From: Ophiothrix spiculata
Taxonomy: Eukaryota > Echinodermata > Ophiuroidea > Amphilepidida > Ophiotrichidae
Assembly (NCBI GenBank): GCA_000969725.1
Contig: JXSR01S041057.1
DNA length: 20,493 bases
Reading direction: 5' to 3' (one strand)
Of the stretch, positions 16,366 to 20,493 are shown one piece after another (the first letter of the stretch is position 1; the number at the start of each line of letters is the position of its first letter). The notes under the pieces are model-generated. The model saw nothing but the letters and a program-made list of their open reading frames with translations, was not told the origin of the DNA and did no database searches. The position numbers and the translations under genes were made by a program.

Positions 16366-18249
16366 GTTGCCAATTCTGGATACGATGCTTTTAACAAGGC
16401 TCATAGCAGTATGGACCAGATACGTCTTCTGACGTCAAACGTCCCTGGGAATCTAAAAGATGCCGTGCAAATTCTCCTGAAAGGTACGAATGAAGAGGTT
16501 GAGGACATGCTTCCAATACCCCTAAATGCAATTGAAGCCTCTGCAGACCAGTGTCTCTCTCTTGCAGTTGAGACTGAGGCCAAGTATCTTCACGTTATGG
16601 AGTTGACCGCCGAACTTCTCGAGGCCAGTGTCGGCGCTAGAGAAGAATATGAGCAAGACCTTCATGAGACCGAGATAGCCCTAGTGGTAGCACGGGAAAA
16701 TAAGAAAACAGCAGAGGAGCAGAAGGAGATGGCCAAAAAGGCATATGACGATATGGAAAAGGCAGTGAAGAAAGCAGAGGATTCTTACTATAAGGCGACG
16801 GACGACATGCCAGATGGATGGAATCTTCTTGCCATGAATGTGGTTGAGAGTTTAGCCAACACGTTCACCTCAACGTTAGATGGGATTGCGCATCGCGTTA
16901 CATTTGGCGCGTCGACAAGAGGAAACACGGGATCCAAAGATCAAACGGATCAAAAAAGTGATACAAACCGACCACCTCCTATAGCTATTGATCAAGGGGT
17001 AATAGATGTGTACTCTCAAGCTATCAAGATGCAAGGCTTCGTCGATATGTTGGCGTCCGAATGCGTTGAAACAGATACCTTAAAACCGTCACTACGTGAA
17101 TCACTGGAAAATATCATTTATGTCGAGAAACAGTTAAGCCACATTCAAAAGGAGATTCGGTCTTTGCCTGTCAAGCAGGCGGAAATCAAAAACTGCGCAA
17201 GCAAACTCTGCGTCAGTGGGCTCAATATTTGCGCCAAAATTAAAAAGATTTCGAAGTCAATGCAAGCCGAGAGCAAAGAAGGTAAAGATCTTGCTGACAG
17301 CATTCTTCAGTTACAAGAAGATGTTATGACCTTTGCAACGGAGGGTAGGATCGTCATTGGCAGTAACCCAACCGATATTAAGGCCCCTTGTCAGCGCACC
17401 GCATCTAAAGCAGCGGAGGGAAGTGATGGCAACAGGATTTCTCAACAAGTTGTACAAAATGCTAGATTCAAAATAGAACAGGCATCGGCAAATTTGGATT
17501 TTACAAGAGAGAAATACGACAAGACATGTGACAAGATGATGGAATCCAGCAAAAAGCTTGGTGAGATATTGGCAGAAATGCAAAAGCTTGATATCAGAAA
17601 GTTAGACTTCGAGAAGATAAAGCAAACTCTCATCAAAGGAATAAAAGCACTAGGACAGCTTAGGGAGGAATGGGCAAAACTGGTGATGTTCTTTACGATG
17701 ATGTCAAACATAATTCGATGTTCACTCAACACTTCAATGAAAAACTTCTTGAAGTACGCCGATACCACTCAATCTTCACGACTGAAGACTTATCCAATAA
17801 GCAGCCTGAAGAAAGACATGATCTATCAGCAAGCGTTTCATGCAGCTAAGATCGCCTTTGCCGTCAATACCATATCCGGCACTTATGTGGAAGTATCCGC
17901 AAAATACCTCATGAATCGGATAGCTGGGTTAGGAAAACTTCTAGGATACGATCCAGAGAAGGAGAGCCATGCAATAACAAGAGAAAGACAGCAGCTTTTC
18001 AAGGATATGAAAGAAGCACAACTCGGAATCACAAATCTTGTAAAAAAACGAAGAGGTGAATTCAACAGGCAGATAGCGGCACGTATCAACAAAATAAGGG
18101 GTCAACTGGAAGCTGTTCTTCCGGAAGACGATTCTTCAACCAAAACAAAGGAGAGAATTCAGAGCGCTGTGCAGAAGGGGATCGAGAATGTTAAGGAAGC
18201 AAACAGCGATATCCAGACAAGCGAGCTTGATGTGGCAGACTTTGTGTAA
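16366..18249 (+). CDS. Large terminal coding exon of a 746-aa helix-rich protein
   Basis: The exon opens in phase 0 after the acceptor CATAACACAG (ends 16365). Fifteen codons (VANSGYDAFNKAHSS) precede the ATG at 16411 in the same frame, and the reading ends at TAA 18247-18249. Joined to 12714-12799 and 14426-14696 it gives 746 residues. In whole-protein numbering, residues about 160-262 are Glu/Lys/Ala-rich helix or coiled coil. Residues 266-292 (DMPDGWNLLAMNVVESLANT and seven more) are a conserved-looking non-polar to amphipathic segment. Residues about 299-322 are a polar Gly/Ser/Asp/Pro linker. Residues about 328-730 are again almost all helix, with VMFFTMMSNII and AFHAAKIAFAVNTISG as the least polar parts. 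I do not know the family. The helix / central non-polar segment / helix order parallels the minus-strand gene at 359-1429. There is no enzymatic motif and no signal peptide. Confidence 0.9.
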   Translation, partial: VANSGYDAFNKAHSSMDQIRLLTSNVPGNLKDAVQILLKGTNEEVEDMLPIPLNAIEASADQCLSLAVETEAKYLHVMELTAELLEASVGAREEYEQDLHETEIALVVARENKKTAEEQKEMAKKAYDDMEKAVKKAEDSYYKATDDMPDGWNLLAMNVVESLANTFTSTLDGIAHRVTFGASTRGNTGSKDQTDQKSDTNRPPPIAIDQGVIDVYSQAIKMQGFVDMLASECVETDTLKPSLRESLENIIYVEKQLSHIQKEIRSLPVKQAEIKNCASKLCVSGLNICAKIKKISKSMQAESKEGKDLADSILQLQEDVMTFATEGRIVIGSNPTDIKAPCQRTASKAAEGSDGNRISQQVVQNARFKIEQASANLDFTREKYDKTCDKMMESSKKLGEILAEMQKLDIRKLDFEKIKQTLIKGIKALGQLREEWAKLVMFFTMMSNIIRCSLNTSMKNFLKYADTTQSSRLKTYPISSLKKDMIYQQAFHAAKIAFAVNTISGTYVEVSAKYLMNRIAGLGKLLGYDPEKESHAITRERQQLFKDMKEAQLGITNLVKKRRGEFNRQIAARINKIRGQLEAVLPEDDSSTKTKERIQSAVQKGIENVKEANSDIQTSELDVADFV

Positions 18250-20455
18250 GAAATATCAGTAGAGTATCTTGCAATAGAACTTAGCCATTATGCATATAAG
18301 GAGCTTGCTATATTACAAACATTAATTTTTGAATACCAACATACCAACCATACAACATTTAAAAATTATTTCGTTTTGATCCTCATAACCAAACAAATTA
18401 TGCTAGCGTGAATTCGGGCAGCAAGTTCGCTTGTGAGGTCCATCCCAACATCAATTCATTCATAAGTTCAATTAACTTGACAGTGGTGCTATCAAGTATA
18501 GCATTGCTTGCTTTAAGGTGATGAGGATGTTATTGCTCCTCCTGTTGAGTAACCAGCAATAACCATGATGCCGACAACAAATAAGGAAGAACTAAGTTTT
18601 GATTTGGAAATCTTGACAATATGAGACAGGATGGCATTGTGTTTCCGAGTAAATACATTTTTTGAACTCGTCTCAAGTGTGAAATTTTACATGGATTAAA
18701 AAAATATATTAATTAAGGTCTCGAAAAGACTGAAATTTTCAGCTAAGACGGGACAAGGATTCAAAACACTAGCTTCATTGTTACTTTTCCATACGCGGGA
18801 ACATTTATTTTATTAGGGGAGATCATTTTATTTTCAGTATAATTATTAAAATAAGTTTACATCTTGTCTGGTTCACGATCGTTAAAGCATATTAATGGTA
18901 TTTTAGAGATTTTTTCGAGGTTTATCCAGAAAAAAAAAATCAGCCAAACATCATGAAAGATTCAAGCATAAGATACATTAATTTACAGTGCGCTTGTTCA
19001 AATGTTCAGTTTACCAATCGTTAACAAATCAGGCTTTCAGTTTTAGTTTTAGTTTACTAATTCTACCCTGCTGATTTCTTAGGGGGACAATTGTAAACTG
19101 ATTAACCGTACAATAATTTTCGCATAACAGCCAAAGGCCATTGACTCACTATTTACAAGATTTAATCCATCGTAATCCGTCGTCAATATTTTCTTTTGGT
19201 GGAGATGAAGTAGATGTATGATTAACAGCTAATTCATTCCTAACAATTATCTTGATATAAAATTACATCGATTGAATTAAATTAAAAAAGATCAGGGTTG
19301 GCTCATAGGGTCAGTGTATATTAATGAAATCATTGAATTTCCAACAAAACAAATCTGCAGGGTTTGTATGTCGAGAGCGTGTGCAACTATGCAGCGATAG
19401 CGAAATTACAGTTCGTGCAAGAAAAAAAAAAGAACTTTGTGTCAACTTACTTGAGGTCAAAACCCTAAGCGCTATGCGTTTTTTTGATTAAAAAAGGGCT
19501 ACGCTGATGCGGAGAAACCCCTTAATTTTTTTATTGCATTTTTCGGCCACTATTTGTGTGTCTTGATTGGTCGATGAAATCTCCGATAGGGTGAAAAAGT
19601 GTCTCATACTACGCAAGGTGACACGCTTGTTTACTCCACGCATTTATTGTGTTCAGATGTTCATAATTTGTAATAAATTAAATGCTTCAATAAAAGTCTT
19701 TTGAGCTACCAAATATTTAGTGTAACAAGTCTTTGTTATCTCTGATGATGAAAAATCAATACGCACACTTTTATTTTGTTTGATGTCAAGTGTTTGGTGG
19801 TTTATCCCTTATTGCATTGGGATTAACATATTAATGTAATCACAAAGACTTGTGATTGCAAGTATTTTTTAGCTCAGAAAGAACTATGACCTGACCCATC
19901 CAAATGATATTTTACGTGGTTGAAATTTTCAACAATTTTACACATAAGTTAATGGCTAGACGTTTTTCTTTTCTGTGTGAACGAAATGTAGCGCTAAGTT
20001 GTATTTCCGTGAACATTTCCTCTCGTAAAATGACAGGGTTTCTATTGTTCACCGTTAGAAGATTACAAAACTGAATTTCACGGTAGGTAGCATTACAAAT
20101 CGTAAATCGTTTGTAATGGGTTTACAAAATTGTCAATTCGCTGCGTCCAAATGTTTTGTAATAATGAATAGACCTAACATGGACTAGTGGACGTAATGAA
20201 AAGGAATTACACTTGCTAAGTTAACTACACGTAAACTGAACATTTGAACTCAAGCAATGATTTGGTCATAATCAATTCTAATAATTAACCCTCGTCCACC
20301 TAAGGTTACCATATCATATTGAAGATATTCTTGAGGTGTGGTTACCACCCCCTAACGGATCGTCGCCGATTGCTCCAAAACGTAAAACAAATTGACCCCG
20401 GGCTTTGAAGTCATTGTTTTTACATCCTTTGCGGTCATTTTGATGAAAAAAGTCG
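18250..20455. other. 3' UTR and intergenic stretch
   Basis: No coding frame, SINE or LINE was recognised. The sequence is AT-rich, with T and A runs (near 18694, 18930, 19420 and 19480). Part of it is presumably the 3' UTR of the plus-strand gene. Confidence 0.5.
19672..19694 (+). promoter_or_regulatory. Candidate polyadenylation signals of the plus-strand gene
   Basis: Two AATAAA hexamers lie at 19672-19677 and 19689-19694, followed by T/GT-rich sequence (GTCTTTTGAGC, AAGTCTTTGTTATCTC). They are about 1.4 kb after the stop, so use would imply a long 3' UTR. An ATTAAA near 18695 is an alternative. Confidence 0.3.
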
Positions 20456-20493
20456 TTCATCTAAGGGGTAACCCCCCCCCCCCCTTAGATGAA
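20456..20493. repeat. Perfect 13-bp inverted repeat around a C-rich loop, at the window edge
   Basis: TTCATCTAAGGGG (20456-20468) and CCCCTTAGATGAA (20481-20493) are exact complements separated by TA-A-C9. The C run is 13 long in all (20472-20484). It may be the end of a larger inverted element that continues beyond the window. Confidence 0.85.

Overview
The window is nuclear DNA of an animal. Two multi-exon genes with GT-AG introns lie among LINE, SINE and inverted-repeat elements. The fibronectin type III (FN3) exons bounded by phase-1 introns, the tRNA-derived SINEs, the CR1/Jockey-like and RTE-like LINE tails and the AT-rich introns suggest an invertebrate, probably a marine deuterostome such as an echinoderm, hemichordate or lancelet. 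The species cannot be fixed from the sequence alone.

Left half (about 359-7003, minus strand): part of one gene. Three exons are visible: FN3 (7003-6710), FN3 (4155-3859) and a 357-codon exon (1429-359) coding for two long charged helices around a 33-residue hydrophobic Gly/Ala/Pro segment. All three are symmetric phase 1-1 exons and join in frame. The gene has no clear first or last exon here and probably runs past the left edge. Its introns hold a TIR element rich in GTCGAC (1600-2027), a SINE (about 2196-2365), a palindrome-bearing repeat (about 2745-2867), a tRNA-like SINE head (3319-3440), a TIR element with 20-bp tandem repeats (3585-3840), a 1.1-kb element with roughly 140-bp inverted ends (4224-5358), an RTE-like LINE tail (5383-5690) and a small TIR element (6206-6394).

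Middle (7004-12700): a second copy of the palindrome repeat split by a CR1/Jockey-like LINE tail (about 7115-8158), a tRNA-like SINE head (8629-8712), a fold-back MITE (8989-9205), a second copy of the SINE (9851-9595), a possible promoter with 5' non-coding exon (about 10822-10898), and more inverted repeats (11067-11547, 11891-12107, 12112-12179).

Right half (12709-18249, plus strand): a gene that looks complete in its coding part. Exons 12714-12799, 14426-14696 and 16366-18249 join in frame to a 746-residue protein. It has a basic, possibly nuclear-localising N terminus, no signal peptide, and a long helical body with a short central non-polar segment and a polar linker. Its introns hold further TIR elements (13789-14034, 15997-16300) and a 63-bp nested palindrome (15172-15234). 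From 18250 to the end only 3' UTR or intergenic sequence and a terminal hairpin (20456-20493) are visible.

The two genes are divergent. Both code for long helix-rich proteins interrupted centrally by a non-polar stretch, a layout that recalls helical membrane-inserting proteins (ApoL-like, or ClyA/HBL-like). This is a hypothesis from layout and has not been tested by a search.
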